Source: Camelus bactrianus
Lineage: Eukaryota > Chordata > Mammalia > Artiodactyla > Camelidae
Direction of reading: 5' to 3'
DNA length: 64,000 bases
NCBI RefSeq assembly: GCF_048773025.1
Contig: NC_133544.1
Location: forward strand, 124,001 to 188,000
This document shows positions 1-10,710 of this stretch, piece by piece (positions within the stretch are counted from its first letter, which is position 1; the number at the start of each line of letters is the position of its first letter). The position numbers and the translations under genes were made by a program. The notes under the pieces were generated by a model. That model saw nothing but the letters and a program-made list of their open reading frames with translations, was not told the origin of the DNA and searched no databases.

Positions 1-705
1 AGGGGCAGCTGGAAAGAGCCAGGCCAGTACCAACATCACTGGCATCATGTCCACTTGACATGAATCCCTTCCTCTCCAGGTATCACCCTTTGGGGATTAT
101 TCTCATGAGTCAGAACATGTTTTGCCTTTTTGCCTATTTAAAGAGGACTATCCACATGTTCTCCTCCTAAAATAATTTGTCACAGGTTTTTCCAAACCAC
201 GCTCCTCTCAAGTCCTTGACCATCCAGCCTAATCATTGCTTACAACCCATGAATTTGTATCATGTCAATTACTGTTCTTTCTCCTTCCAGAAGGTTGAAC
301 ATCCAGGTGCACTGCTCAGAGTCCTGCCCACTGGGAGGAGTCCCCCACACCATCCTTCAGGGATGTCCCAGGCAGGACGACAGGGCGCCCACTGTCCACT
401 GTCAGGAGGTGCCTGTGTACCATGCAGAGCTGTCTGTAGTCCAGGTCTGTGTCCCCTTCTCCTCTGTCAGCTGACTGTAGGCAAATCCCCACTGGGTCAC
501 AGGTGAAGCTTAGAACAAAGGAGGCACCAATGCAGGACGAGGCACCACGGGCACATGGGCCACTTCTAGGTGTGCATCAGGCCAGCTCAGGCCTCATCAC
601 GTAGAAATACGTCTGTTTCATGATGGATTGCTGCTGTGTGTGCCCAGCAGTATGGCTTGGAGCCGGGAGGGGTCAGATAACACCCGGGTCCTGATCAAAA
701 GCCCA
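1..705. repeat. Segmental duplication block A, left copy
   Basis: This block is almost base-for-base the same as 59833-60538, with only scattered substitutions and small indels. It starts at the window edge, so its true left boundary is unknown. Similarity stops at about 705, just after the shared text GAAAGCCCA/AAAAGCCCA. I see no gene in it; the open frames are short and shared by both copies only because the DNA is duplicated. Confidence 0.9.
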
Positions 706-1249
706 GCCCTTGGGATCTGCACTCAGTCCTATGACAATGGACACAAAATTGGGCTGTGGGTCCATGCAACCCATGCACCTGTCCAGGTGGATCAGGTCAA
801 ATGACTGGCTCGGTTGGCTGAGCCCCAGGTCTGACCAACAGCAGTGAGGCCCAGACCTTTCTCACCAGGGCACTGACAGGGGCCCAGCTCAGAGAGAATC
901 AGCAAAACCAATGTCCACTCAGTTTCCAAGCCTTGCCTAGTGTCAGATTCCTTTTGTCCTGTTTACCGAAGCCAAGAAGCTTCCCAGGCTGAGGCGCAGT
1001 GTTGGGGCCCCGTCCATGTTCTGGATACAGAAGAACATCAGCTTTGTGGCTGACTTCTGTAAACACCAGCTACAATGTGCGTCTGTGTGTGTGAGTGTGT
1101 GTGTGAGTGTCTTTGAGTGTGTTTGTGTGTGTGGGTGTGTGTGTGTGTTTGTATGTGTCAGTGTGTGTTATTAGGATAGAGGAGGTGGATTTTAGAAGAA
1201 GATCCATGGTGACCAAATGCAAGGATTCTCTGACTGACTTTCTACCCAA
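706..1249. other. Intergenic stretch without a recognised gene
   Basis: Unique-looking non-coding sequence. The only clear structure is the TG-rich microsatellite at 1079-1168. Confidence 0.6.
1079..1168. repeat. TG-rich microsatellite
   Basis: About 90 bases dominated by TG dinucleotides, interrupted by GAGTG and TTTG units. It is an imperfect, probably old simple repeat with no coding role. Confidence 0.9.
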
Positions 1250-1660
1250 GGGTCCTAACGGAAGTAAGTGGCCCCCAGGAGCCTGAGGGTCTCTGGACTC
1301 ACCGTGACTGTGGACTGTATCAGAGCACCTGCAACTCCAGGGAGGCGGCTCCTGGAAGATTCAGGAATTCCTTCCTACAGTCTTCTTGCAGAGTATGCAG
1401 GTTTACTAAGGTCAATTCACTGCTTCAACAGGTGATAGTAAAGGGATTCAGTGCCCTAGAGGGAGTATTCTGAAGCCAGACCAAAGCCCTTTATCACTGG
1501 ACTGGGGATGCTGGAGGTGCATCCCCTGTGAGCCCAGGCAGGACCCCCCCTGCAGGGAGGGGCTGGGCTGGAGTGGGCACTCAGGACCCCCAACCCGGAG
1601 CTGTGGACCCAGGAGCAGGTGCAGATGGGGCTGGGATGGGTTTCCTGTGACGGCCTGACT
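1250..1660 (+). pseudogene. Decayed IGHV3-like segment relic
   Basis: Short stretches can be aligned by eye to an IGHV3 V-region in the correct order. CCTGAGGGTCTCTGGACTC resembles FR1. CTCCAGGGAGGCGGCTCC resembles the FR2 codons for APGKGL. GTATGCAG...AAGG.CAATTCAC resembles the FR3 start. GTGAGCCCAG with CCCTGCAGGGAGG resembles the end of an RSS spacer and the 3' flank. The flank ending in AGGAGCAGGTGCAGA is shared with the 3' flank of the IGHV4 at 63.7 kb. No open frame or usable heptamer remains. It could be chance similarity of GC-rich flanks; I rate it only moderately likely. Confidence 0.45.
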
Positions 1661-2162
1661 CCTATTATTTCAAGTAAATTCTTAAAACTATTCATACTGA
1701 GAACTTGGCAGGGCTGCTGATCTAACTTCATATTGATTTGTATTGGGAGCATTTACACAACCCAGTAAATCAGTGAGAGTCACGTTTAAAGTGACATTTA
1801 TAGGGGTTTAGATATGTTTATTATGAGGAGCTCGAGGATGGGGATGGTTTCATTAACTCAAATGGAGCAGCATCTGGGGACAAACTAAACCCAGGAATTA
1901 GTCATTAATATACGAACATGAATATCGTTTTCAAGTGTCTCTCAGTCACTCAAAGCTGGGTTCACAATGAGGAGCTGGTCCTGGGGGGGCTTGTCCCTCA
2001 GTGGGAGGAGCTCGCTCTGCGCAGGGTCAGGGAGATGGCAGGGCATGCACATCCTCAAACAAGGATGAGGACAGGGGCCCTCAGCACCCATGGAGCTTGG
2101 TCCTTGTGTCCTCCATCTGCTCCTTCTCAACACGGGCGAGGTCTCAGTATAAAGTCTTCGGC
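1661..2162. other. 5' flank of the IGHV1 pseudogene
   Basis: Non-coding sequence between the V relic and the IGHV1 promoter. I see no repeat or gene in it. Confidence 0.5.
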
Positions 2163-2179
2163 CTCATGAATATGCAAAT
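2163..2179 (+). promoter_or_regulatory. VH promoter heptamer plus octamer for the IGHV1 pseudogene
   Basis: CTCATGA at 2163-2169 is followed two bases later by the octamer ATGCAAAT at 2172-2179. This heptamer-octamer pair is the known Oct-factor-dependent core of VH promoters. It lies about 105 bp upstream of the leader ATG, the usual distance. Confidence 0.88.
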
Positions 2180-2284
2180 AAGCTGAGGAGTCCAGGGTGA
2201 AATACGGATATTCTGAGCTCTGGGATCACCACAGGACAACCACACCCCCATCCTCCACAGACACCCCAGAGCACAGCCCTCACC

Positions 2285-2721
2285 ATGGACTGGAGCTGTG
2301 GACCCCTCTTCCTGGTGGCAGTGGCTGCAGGTGAGGGGGTCCCCAGGCTCTGGGATGAGGGGGGATCGGGAACCAGTCGGTGGGTATCTCATCCAGTTGT
2401 GTCTCTTGTCGCCAGGTTCCCACTCGCAGGTCCAGCTGGTGCAGCCAGGGCTGAGCTGAGGAAGCCTGGGGCTTCAGTGAAGGTCTCCTGCAAGGCTTCT
2501 GGATACACCTTCACCAGATACTACATAGACTGGGTGCGACAGGCCCCTGGACAAGGGCTTTGGTGGGTGGGAAGAACTGACCCTGAAGATGGTGAAACAA
2601 AGTATGCACAGAAGTTCCAGGGCAGAGTCACCTTGACTGCAGACACGTCCACCAGCACAGCCTACATGGAGCTGAGCAGTCTGAGATCTGAGGACACGGC
2701 CGTGTGTTACTGTGCGAGAGA
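2285..2721 (+). pseudogene. IGHV1: IGHV1 subgroup variable segment, pseudogene by frameshift
   Basis: This is an immunoglobulin heavy-chain V segment. Leader exon 1 (2285-2330, [15 protein letters not shown]) ends at a GTGAGG donor. Exon 2 begins at 2416 after CAG, with 11 leader bases, and the V-region spans 2427-2721. FR1 to FR3 read as clan I IGHV1: [46 protein letters not shown]. One base is missing near codon 7-8 (about 2445-2451, where CAG TCT GGG GCT is expected). The frame from the leader therefore runs into a stop, and the V-region is 295 bp instead of 296. FR2 has Trp where Glu is usual (GLWWVG), and FR3 ends AVCYCAR with Cys in place of Tyr. The promoter and RSS are intact, so recombination may still be possible without a productive product. 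Confidence 0.9.
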
Positions 2722-2760
2722 CACAGTGTGACCACCCATGTCCTGAGTGTGACAGAAACC
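2722..2760 (+). other. V-segment RSS (23-bp spacer) of the IGHV1 pseudogene
   Basis: Heptamer CACAGTG at 2722-2728, exactly 23 spacer bases, then nonamer ACAGAAACC at 2752-2760. This is close to the consensus recognised by RAG1/RAG2. Confidence 0.92.
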
Positions 2761-3079
2761 CTGAGGGACAGGGAGGCTGGGCTGGGTTGAGGTGATGACA
2801 AAGCCATTTAGGTGGCTTCTGCCATAGAAAGTGGGGTTAAGTAGTTTAAACTTGCAAAATAGATACATGTATTCACTAGTTATATGGGAAGATTTCCATA
2901 AATGAACCGTCATTTCAGAAAATTTCAGGGACTGAAAAAATGCTCTAGTCAAAAAGCTGATGTAAGCATTCCCACCATGGTAACTGGGTGAACATGAATT
3001 TTCAGTGGACTTGGGTCAATTCGTTGTAGTCACTGCGCACTCACATGGTAAGAGTACATCCAAATCCAACAGAAATCTT

Positions 3080-3383
3080 GAGCATCTTCTATAGTGGCTG
3101 CCGTGTGCACTCCCACCACCAGGTGGATGGGATTCCCTGTGGCCCCACATCCTCACCCACAGCTGCTTCTGTCAACATGCTGTGCTTCAGCCACCCTGAC
3201 ACGTGACTCAGAGCATCACATTGTCGTGTCACTTTATATTTCACTACTTATAAGACCAAGCCAATCAGCTATTCATAGTTTAATTAACGAGGTATCTCTT
3301 CAGCTTGTTTGACACATTTTGGTTGTATTTTTTTTAAATTAAGTGTTAGTCCTTGTTTATGTGATAACATGATCCCTTTAGGA
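3080..3383 (-). repeat. Old LINE-1 fragment, antisense, left half
   Basis: The + strand resembles the reverse complement of the end of L1 ORF2. Recognisable phrases are ATAGTGGCTGCCGTGTGCAC, CTCCCACCACCAGGTGG and CCCCACATCCTCACCCACA, which match old mammalian L1M copies. The copy is strongly diverged. It appears to continue at 10539 after the young L1 that splits it. Confidence 0.6.
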
Positions 3384-3394
3384 AACATGCAGTT
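3384..3394. repeat. Target-site duplication, 5' side of the full-length L1
   Basis: AACATGCAGTT here is repeated exactly at 10528-10538, directly after the poly(A)-rich tail. This is the mark of target-primed reverse transcription. Confidence 0.88.
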
Positions 3395-5069
3395 GGACTC
3401 GGAGAAGATGGCGGAGTAGAAGGGCACTCGCAGCCCACCCTCTCCCACACATGCACCGAGACCCACATCCACAGACCCACTCAGCCGACCAGAGCACCTG
3501 CGGAACTCCGACAGAACATCGCCCTCTTTAAAAGGTAAAGACGCCAAAAATCTGGTAGGAGAAAAGGAGAAAAGAAAGAACAAAACGCAAAGCAGTGCGG
3601 GATGGGTCCCACGGGGAGGGAGCGGCAAAGGAGGACTGGCGCTCGCTTGCTGGATCTCCCCTCTCCAACTGAGAGGCCAGCGGGACGGACGGGGAGCCTC
3701 TAAGGCTCGGATCTAAACGGAGCAGCCCTTGACTGACAGAACTAAGTTAAACGGGCACAGAGGGTCCCCCCAACACCCAGCCTGAGACGCGGGCTGGCAG
3801 CGGGGGGCAGGGCCAGGCTGCCCAAGCCGGATAGAGGACAGGGGCGGCTGCACGGAGGCAGCCCTGGGGGAACGCAAGGGGCTGCGCGACGTGGCTGTGG
3901 GTGCACAGGGCAGAACAATCTGGGCCCTCCATAATACAGCATGGTTGATGTGCCCTGGGGGGAAGGGTGCACACCCCCATCTCTGAAAACCTGCGGAAAC
4001 TTTTCGGGGGAAGAGAGGCGGGGCTCAGGCACAGCCGCCATATCCTCCGGCGCTTAGCATCCAGGCGGGGGCAGGGGCGAAACCTGCATCCGCACCGAAG
4101 GGCTTAGCAGCCTCAAAGGCCAGACTGAGACTGGCCTGCACCCCGGGGCAGATAGGATCCTTCCATCCTGGTCCCTCAGAGAACTTGCTCTGCCAAGACA
4201 AACAAGAAGCTGAACTCTGGCCCGGAGCAGAGACAAGGCTGTCCCTCGGTCTTCCCCGAGGCCACCTGCGTAGCGCCGACCAGGGCGGGGCGCCGACCAG
4301 GGCGGAGAGCGCAGCCACACAGAGCAGCAGAGCTACCGGCGATGCAGGGAGAGGGAGAGCGGCCCCCCGCCTTTCGGGCAGGAACGCAGCCCCTGACCGA
4401 GGTGCTGGGAGGGGGCACGACCCGCCCTCCTACCCGGCCAGTCTGCAACATCTGACCGCGGCATCGGGAGGGGCAGTGACCCGTCCGCCCACAGCAGAGG
4501 AGAGCTGCACCTGACCCAGTGTTAGGAGGGGGGGCGATCTGCTTGCCGACAGCTACTGGGAGCAGCACAGGAGAGGGAGCCTACGGAGGTCCTCTGAAAA
4601 CAGCAAGCTGAGCTTCCAAAACAGGACAAAGACAGAAAGACTTCACACAGACTCCAGAAGAACACCGACAACCCCCTCTTTTTTTCTTTTATCTGTTTTT
4701 ACCTGTTTTACTTTCTATTACCCTCTTAATTTTTACTTCTTAATTCATTTCTATTTCTCTTGGGTTTTGATGTCCTGTTATTGATTAGACACAGGTTTCA
4801 AATACATCTATTCATCACCCCCCCCTTTTTTTAAAAGGTTTTAAAAGGACGTCTCAACCCGATTGATACTCTGCTTCAACTCGCTCTTCTATTATTCATT
4901 ACACACTGTTTTCAAACCTTCTTTCTCCCTTCTTTTAAAATTCTTTCTCTCTCTCTCTTATTTTTTCTAAGTCTTATTCCTACATAGGCATTAGATAGAT
5001 AAACTCCTTGAGGACCAAAATAGACAACTGATACTCCATAAACCACAGTGCCAGAGAGGTTTGTGCAAG
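3395..5069 (+). promoter_or_regulatory. LINE-1 5' UTR with internal promoter region
   Basis: A 1.7-kb leader. The first ~1.2 kb is GC- and CpG-rich and the rest is T-rich and pyrimidine-rich before ORF1. In L1 elements this region holds the internal RNA polymerase II promoter. Related but diverged copies of the segment occur at 20201, 37028 and 55228 (+ strand) and 49480-50515 (- strand). The antisense open frames in the GC-rich part are composition artefacts. Confidence 0.7.
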
Positions 5070-5834
5070 ATGAAGAAGCAGAGAAACCTTTCCCAATTAA
5101 AGCAACAAGAGAAATCCCCTGAAAGAAAGGTCAATGAAATAGATATCGATAGCCTACTAGATCAAGATTTCAAAAAAGGAGTGATCAAGTTGCTGAAGGA
5201 ATTAAAAGAGATAGTGTTTAGAGACATAAAATATATCAAAAATGAAATTGAAGCTATAAAGAAGAGCCAAGTAGAATGGGTAAACTCATTGACAGAGATG
5301 AGGAATGATCTAATAGCTGTGCAAAGCCGACTAGATAATGCAGAGGAACGAATTAGTGATCTAGAAGACAGGACAATAGAAAGCATCCAATCAGAAGAAC
5401 TACAAGATAAGCAAATAAAAAATAATGAAAATAGCATAAGGGACTTATGGGATAATATAAAGCATCCCAATCTTCGCATAATAGGGGTCCCAGAAGGGGA
5501 AGAAAGATCAAAGGGGATTGAAAAGGTTTTTGAAGAAATCATGACTGAAAATTTCCCAAACTTAAAGAAGGAATCAGATATCCAAGTACAGGAAACTCAG
5601 AGGGTCCCAAACAGGAAGAACCCAAATAGACCCACACCAAGACATATCATAATCAAGATGGCCAGAGTCAAGGATAAAGAAATGATCCTAAAGGCAGCAA
5701 GAGAAAAGCAAAGAGTAAGTTACAAGGGAACCCCCATAAGGCTCTCAGCTGATTTCTCTACACAAACACTACAGGCCAGAAGGGAGTGGCAAGATATATT
5801 CAAAGCCCTGAGTGAAAAAAAAGATGTAGCCTAG
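5070..5834 (+). pseudogene. LINE-1 ORF1 protein, nearly intact but C-terminally truncated
   Basis: Encodes the L1 RNA-binding chaperone ORF1p. The ATG at 5070 is chosen because MKKQRNLSQ matches a usual L1 ORF1 start; the in-frame TTG at 5061 is not needed. A coiled coil spans roughly residues 45-125 (KELKEIVFRDIKYIKNEIEA, RLDNAEERISDLEDR). The RRM-like domain follows (LRIIGVPEGEE) and then the C-terminal domain (RPTPRHIIIKMARVKDKEMI, YKGTPIRLSADFS). The frame stops at residue 255 after SEKKDVA. The usual last stretch (PRILYPARLSF, EGEIKSF) is visible downstream in another frame, so a frameshift near 5815-5830 removes about 40-70 residues. Confidence 0.9.
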
Positions 5835-6375
5835 GATCCTTTATCCAGCAAGGCTATCCTTTAGGATAGAAGGAGAAATAAAGAGTTTCACAGACAAAAA
5901 AAAAAAAAGCTGCAGGAGTTTAGCAACACTAAACCCATGCTAAAAGGAGTATTGAAAGGGCTGTTCTAAATAGAAAAGCAGCAGGATGCTACAGAAATGA
6001 GAAACTCACAACTGGAAAGGTGATAACTCATGAATTACAAATAAAGTAAACACGAAATTATAAAAGAAGACGTACAAATCACTGAGAGTGGGAGAGGGAG
6101 GCAGGGAAATATAGAATATATTTTTTTCTTTCTTTTTAAAATTTTTTTAACAGTAGGATGGGTTTGAGATCATGTTACTATCAGTTTAATAAAAACAGTT
6201 ATACTAATGGGCTAATAGATTTACAAAAAAGGGTAACCACAAGCCAAAAACTTACACGGGAGTCACAAAAATTACATAAAATCCATGATAATACAAAGGA
6301 AAATTACCAAACCACAAAAGGAAGAAGAAAGGAACAAAGAAGATATACCAATTCAACTGCAAAGATAAGTTCAAA

Positions 6376-9300
6376 ATGGCAATAAACACACATCTATCAT
6401 TAATTACTGTAAATGTTAATGGACTAAATGCTCCAGTCAAAAGACATAGAGGGGCAGACTGGATAATAAAGCAAGAACCTTCAATATGCTGCATATAAGA
6501 GACCCACTTTAGGGAGAAGGACACATATAGATTGAGAGTGAAAGGATGGAAAAGGATATTCCATGCAAATGGAAAAGCCAAAAAAGCAGGTGTTGCAGTA
6601 CTGATTTCAAACAAAATAGACTTTAAAACAAAGGCCATAAAGAAAGATAAAGAAGGACATTTTATAATGATTAAAGGAGTGATACAAGATGAGGATATTA
6701 CACGCGTTAATATATGTGCACCCAATATAGGAGTACCTAAGTATATACAAGAATTACTAACAGAGATAAAGGGGGATATTGATGGGAATACAATCATAGT
6801 TGGAGATTTTAACACTGCATTAACATCACTAGACAGATCTTCCAGACAGAAAATAAACAAGGCAACAGAGAAATTAAATAATACAATAGAAAAACTAGAT
6901 TTGGTGGATAATTTCAGAGCATTACACCCACAAAAAATAGGATATACATTCTTCTCAAGTGCACATGGAACATTTTCCAGGATCGATCATGTACTTGGGC
7001 ACATAAGAAACCTCACCAATTTTAAGAAGATAGAAATTATCTCAAGCATCTTTACTGACCACAACGCCATGAAACTGGAAAACAACAACAGAGAAACAAA
7101 GGAGAAAAAAAGCAAAGCATGGAGATTAAACAGTATGTTATTGAAAAAACAATGGGTCAATGAGGAAATCAAAGCTGGAATTAAAAAATACCTTGAGACA
7201 AATGATAACAAAAGCACAACCACTCAAAACCTATGGGACACAGCAAAGGCAGTGCTAAGAGGGAAGTTTATAGCGATATAGGCCTTCCTCAAAAAAGAAG
7301 AACAATCTCAAATAAACCATTTAACCCACCAACTGAATGAATTAGAAAAAGAAGAACAAACAGTCCCAAAAAGCAGCAGAAGGAAGGGAATAATAAAGAT
7401 CAGAGAGGAATTAAATACAATAGAGATTAACAACACCATAGAAAAAAATCAACCAAACCAAAAGCTGGTTTTTTGAAAAAGTAAATAAAATCTACAAACC
7501 TCTGGCCAAACTCACAAAGAAGAAAAAAGAGAGAGCACAAATTAGCAAAATAAGAAAGGAAAATGGAGAAATTACAACAAACAAAATAGAAATACAGAAT
7601 ATCATATGAGAATATTATGAAAAACTATATGGAACCAAACTGGATAACCTAGAGGAGATGGACAAGTTTCTGGAAAAATACTGTCCACCAAGACTGAATC
7701 AAGAAGAATCTGAACACTTGAACAAACCGATCACTAGAAAGGAGGTAGAAATAGCAATTAAAAACGTCCCTACTAATAAAAGTCCAGGACTGGACGGCTT
7801 CACCGGGGAATTCTACCAAACATACAAGGAAGAACTCATACCAGTCCTTCTCAAACTCTTCCAGATGATTGAAAAGGAGGGAATACTCCCAAACTCATTC
7901 TATGAAGCCACCATCACCCTGATACCAAAACCAGGCAAAGACACTACAAAAAAAAGAGAATTATAGGCCAATATCACTGATGAATATAGACGCCAAAATC
8001 CTCACCAAAATTTTAGCAAATAGAATCCAACAACACATAAAAAAGATTATACATCATGACCAAGTGGGGTTCATCCCAGGGACACAAGGCTGGTTCAACA
8101 TACACAAATCAATCAATGTAATACATCACATCAACAAGAGAAAGGACAAAAACCACATGATCATCTCAATCGATGCAGAAAAAGCATTTGATAAAATTCA
8201 ACACCCATTTATGATAAAAACTCTCGCCAAAGTGGGTATAGAGGGAACATATCTCAACATCATAAAAGCTATATATGACAAACCTACAGCCAGCATAGTA
8301 CTCAACGTTGAAAAACTCAAAAGCTTCCCACTAAAATCTGGGACAAGACAAGGATGCCCACTATCACCACGCCTATTCAACATACTCTTGGAAGTCCTCA
8401 ACACAGCAATCAGGCAAGAGAAAGAAATAAAAGGGATCCAAATTGGAAGAGAAGTGGTAAAAGTGTCACTGTATACTGATGACATGTTACTATATGTAGA
8501 AAACCCTAAAAGGTCCACACAAAAGCTACTAGAGCTGATTGAGGAATTCAGCAAGGTAGCAGGTTACAAACTTAAGGTTCCAAAATCAGTTGCATTTCTT
8601 TACAGTAACGATGAGTCAACAGAAGAAGAAAGTAAAGAAACAATCCCCTTTAAAATAGCACCCAAAATAATAAAATATCTGGGAATAAATCTAACTAAGG
8701 AGGTGAAAGAATTATAAACAGAAAACTATAAACCATTGATGAAGGAAATTAAAGAAGACTTTAAAAAATGGAAAGATATTCCATGCTCTTGGATTGGAAG
8801 AATTAATATTGTTAAAATGGTCACACTGCCCAAGGCAATCTACAGATAGAATGCAATCCCTATCCAATTACCCAGGACATATTTCACAGAACTAGAACAA
8901 ACCATAATAAAATTTATATGGAACCATCAAAGACCTAGAATTGCCAAAGCATTCCTGAAGAGAAAGAAAGAGGCTGGAGGAATAACTCTCCCAGACTTCA
9001 GACAATACTATAGAGCTATGGTAATCAAAACAGCGTGGTATTGGTACAAAAACAGACATAGGGTCCAATGGAACAGAATAGAGAGCCCAGAAATGAACCC
9101 ACAAGCTTTTCATCAACTAATCTTCAACAAAGGAGGCAAGAATATACAATGGAATAAAGACAGTCTCTTCAGCAAATGGTGTTGGGAAAACTGGACAGCA
9201 GCATGTAAAACAATGAAGCTAGAACACTCCCTTACACCATATACAAAAATCAACTCAAAATGGATCAAAGACTTAAACATAAGACAAGATACAATAAACC

Positions 9301-9968
9301 TCCTAGAGGAAAACATAGGCAAAACATTATCTGACATACATTTCAAAATTTTCTACTAGAAGAAATAAAACAAGAATAAACAAATGGGACCTAATGAAAC
9401 TTACAAGCTTCTGCACAGCAAAGGAAACCAGAAGTAAAACAAGAAGGCAACCTACGGAATGGGAGAAAATTTTTGCAAATGAAACTGACAAAGGCTTGAT
9501 CTCCCGAATATATAAGCAGCTCATACGACTCAATAAAAAAAAATAAACAACCCAATCCAAAAATGGGCAGAAGACCTAAACAAGCAATTCTCCAAGGAAG
9601 ACATACAAATGATCAAAAGGCACGTGAAAAAATGCTCAATATCACCAATTATCAGAGAAATGCAAATCAAAACTACAATGAGGTATCATCTCACACCAGT
9701 CAGAATAGTCATCAGTCAAAAATCCACAACTGACAAAGGCTGGAGAGGCTGTGGAGAAAGGGGAACCCTCCTACACTGCTGGTGGGAATGCAGTTTGGTG
9801 CAGCCACTATGGAGGACAGTGTGGAGATTCCTCAAAAGACTAGGAATAGACTTACCATATGACCCAGGAATCCCACTCCTGGGCTTGTATCCAGAAGGAA
9901 CCCTACTTCAGGATGACACCTGCACCCCAATGTTCATAGCAGCACTATTTACAATAGCCAAAACATAG
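6376..9968 (+). pseudogene. LINE-1 ORF2 (endonuclease and reverse transcriptase), inactivated
   Basis: ORF2 normally nicks target DNA and reverse-transcribes L1 RNA. The ATG at 6376 starts MAINTHLSLITVNVNGLNAP. A TAA at 6496 stops it about 40 codons in, and a TAG closes the endonuclease frame at about 7279-7281. The endonuclease core is at 6532-7281, with IIVGDFNT and SRIDHVLGH motifs. Reverse transcriptase pieces lie at 7658-7966 ([14 protein letters not shown]) and 7980-8717 ([39 protein letters not shown]) in different frames. The catalytic box reads YTDD instead of the usual YADD or FADD. The C-terminal part (9018-9359, 9609-9968) includes the region [15 protein letters not shown]. Confidence 0.92.
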
Positions 9969-10527
9969 AAACAGCCTAAATGTCCATCAACAGGTGACTG
10001 GATAAAGAAGAGGTGGTATATTTATACAATGGAATACTACTCAGCCACAAAAACCGACAACATAATGCCATTTGCAGCAACATGGATGCTCCTGGAGAAT
10101 GTCATTCTAAGTGAAGTAAGCCAGAAAGAGAAAGAAAAATACCACGTGAGATCACTCATATGTGGAATCTAAAAAACAAACACAAAAACAAACAAATAAC
10201 AAACAAAAACAAAGTGTAAATACAGGACAGAAATAGACTCATAGACAGAGAATACAGACTTGTGGTTACCAGGGGGGATGGAGGGTGGGAAGGGATAGAC
10301 TGGGATTTCAAAATTGTAGAGTAGATAAACAAGATTACACTGTATAGCACAGGGAAATACACACAAAATGTTATGGTAACTCACACAGAAAAAAATGTGA
10401 CAATGAGTGTGTATATGTCCATGAATGACTGAAAAATTGCGCTGAACACTGGAATTTGACACAACATTGTAAAATGATTATAAATCAATAAAAAATGTTA
10501 AAAAAAAAAAAAGAAAAGAAAAGAAAG

Positions 10528-10538
10528 AACATGCAGTT
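10528..10538. repeat. Target-site duplication, 3' side of the full-length L1
   Basis: Exact repeat of AACATGCAGTT from 3384-3394. Confidence 0.88.
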
Positions 10539-10710
10539 AGAAAGCACATTATCCAAGTCTATTCTGGTCTATTCATTCACTTAATTTTTTTCTCAGAAAA
10601 GAGGCTTTAATTTTGATACAGTAAAATTTGTCGCACTGTTCATTCATGGACCATGTTTTATGAAAAACTTCAAAAATTGGCTGTGAATTTCAATATCATG
10701 TGGAATTTCT
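10539..10710 (-). repeat. Old LINE-1 fragment, antisense, right half
   Basis: TTTAATTTTGATACAGTAAA, followed by TTCATGGACCATG, resembles the antisense ORF2 text of old L1s. In such elements this text comes just after the part seen at 3080-3383. The order and strand agree with one older L1 split by the young insertion. Confidence 0.5.

Larger units (their letters stand above)
3395..10527 (+). mobile_element. Full-length LINE-1 retrotransposon with target-site duplications
   Basis: The element is about 7.1 kb and has every L1 part in order. The CpG-rich 5' UTR begins GGACTCGGAGAAGATGGCGG. ORF1 is at 5070-5834. The inter-ORF segment follows, then ORF2 at about 6376-9968. A ~0.5 kb 3' UTR ends ATAAATCAATAAAAAATG, then an A-rich tail (10501-10527). 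Eleven-bp direct repeats flank it. ORF1 is nearly whole but loses its last segment. ORF2 carries an early stop and several frame changes, so the copy is not autonomous. Low decay and a preserved target-site duplication suggest a fairly recent artiodactyl-type L1. It lies between the IGHV1 pseudogene and the first IGHV3 and seems to have landed in an older antisense L1. Confidence 0.93.

Noticed and set aside
177-506. Duplicated open frame also seen at 60094-60402
   Set aside because: The frame is preserved in both copies only because block A is a recent duplication. The protein is low-complexity with no domain and no evidence of selection visible by eye.
6252-6860. 202-residue antisense frame resembling a membrane protein
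   Set aside because: Shadow of the L1 ORF2 endonuclease region on the other strand.
3395-10527. Possibility that the full-length L1 is still active
   Set aside because: ORF2 has an early stop, several frame changes and an altered RT box, and ORF1 lacks its C-terminal end.
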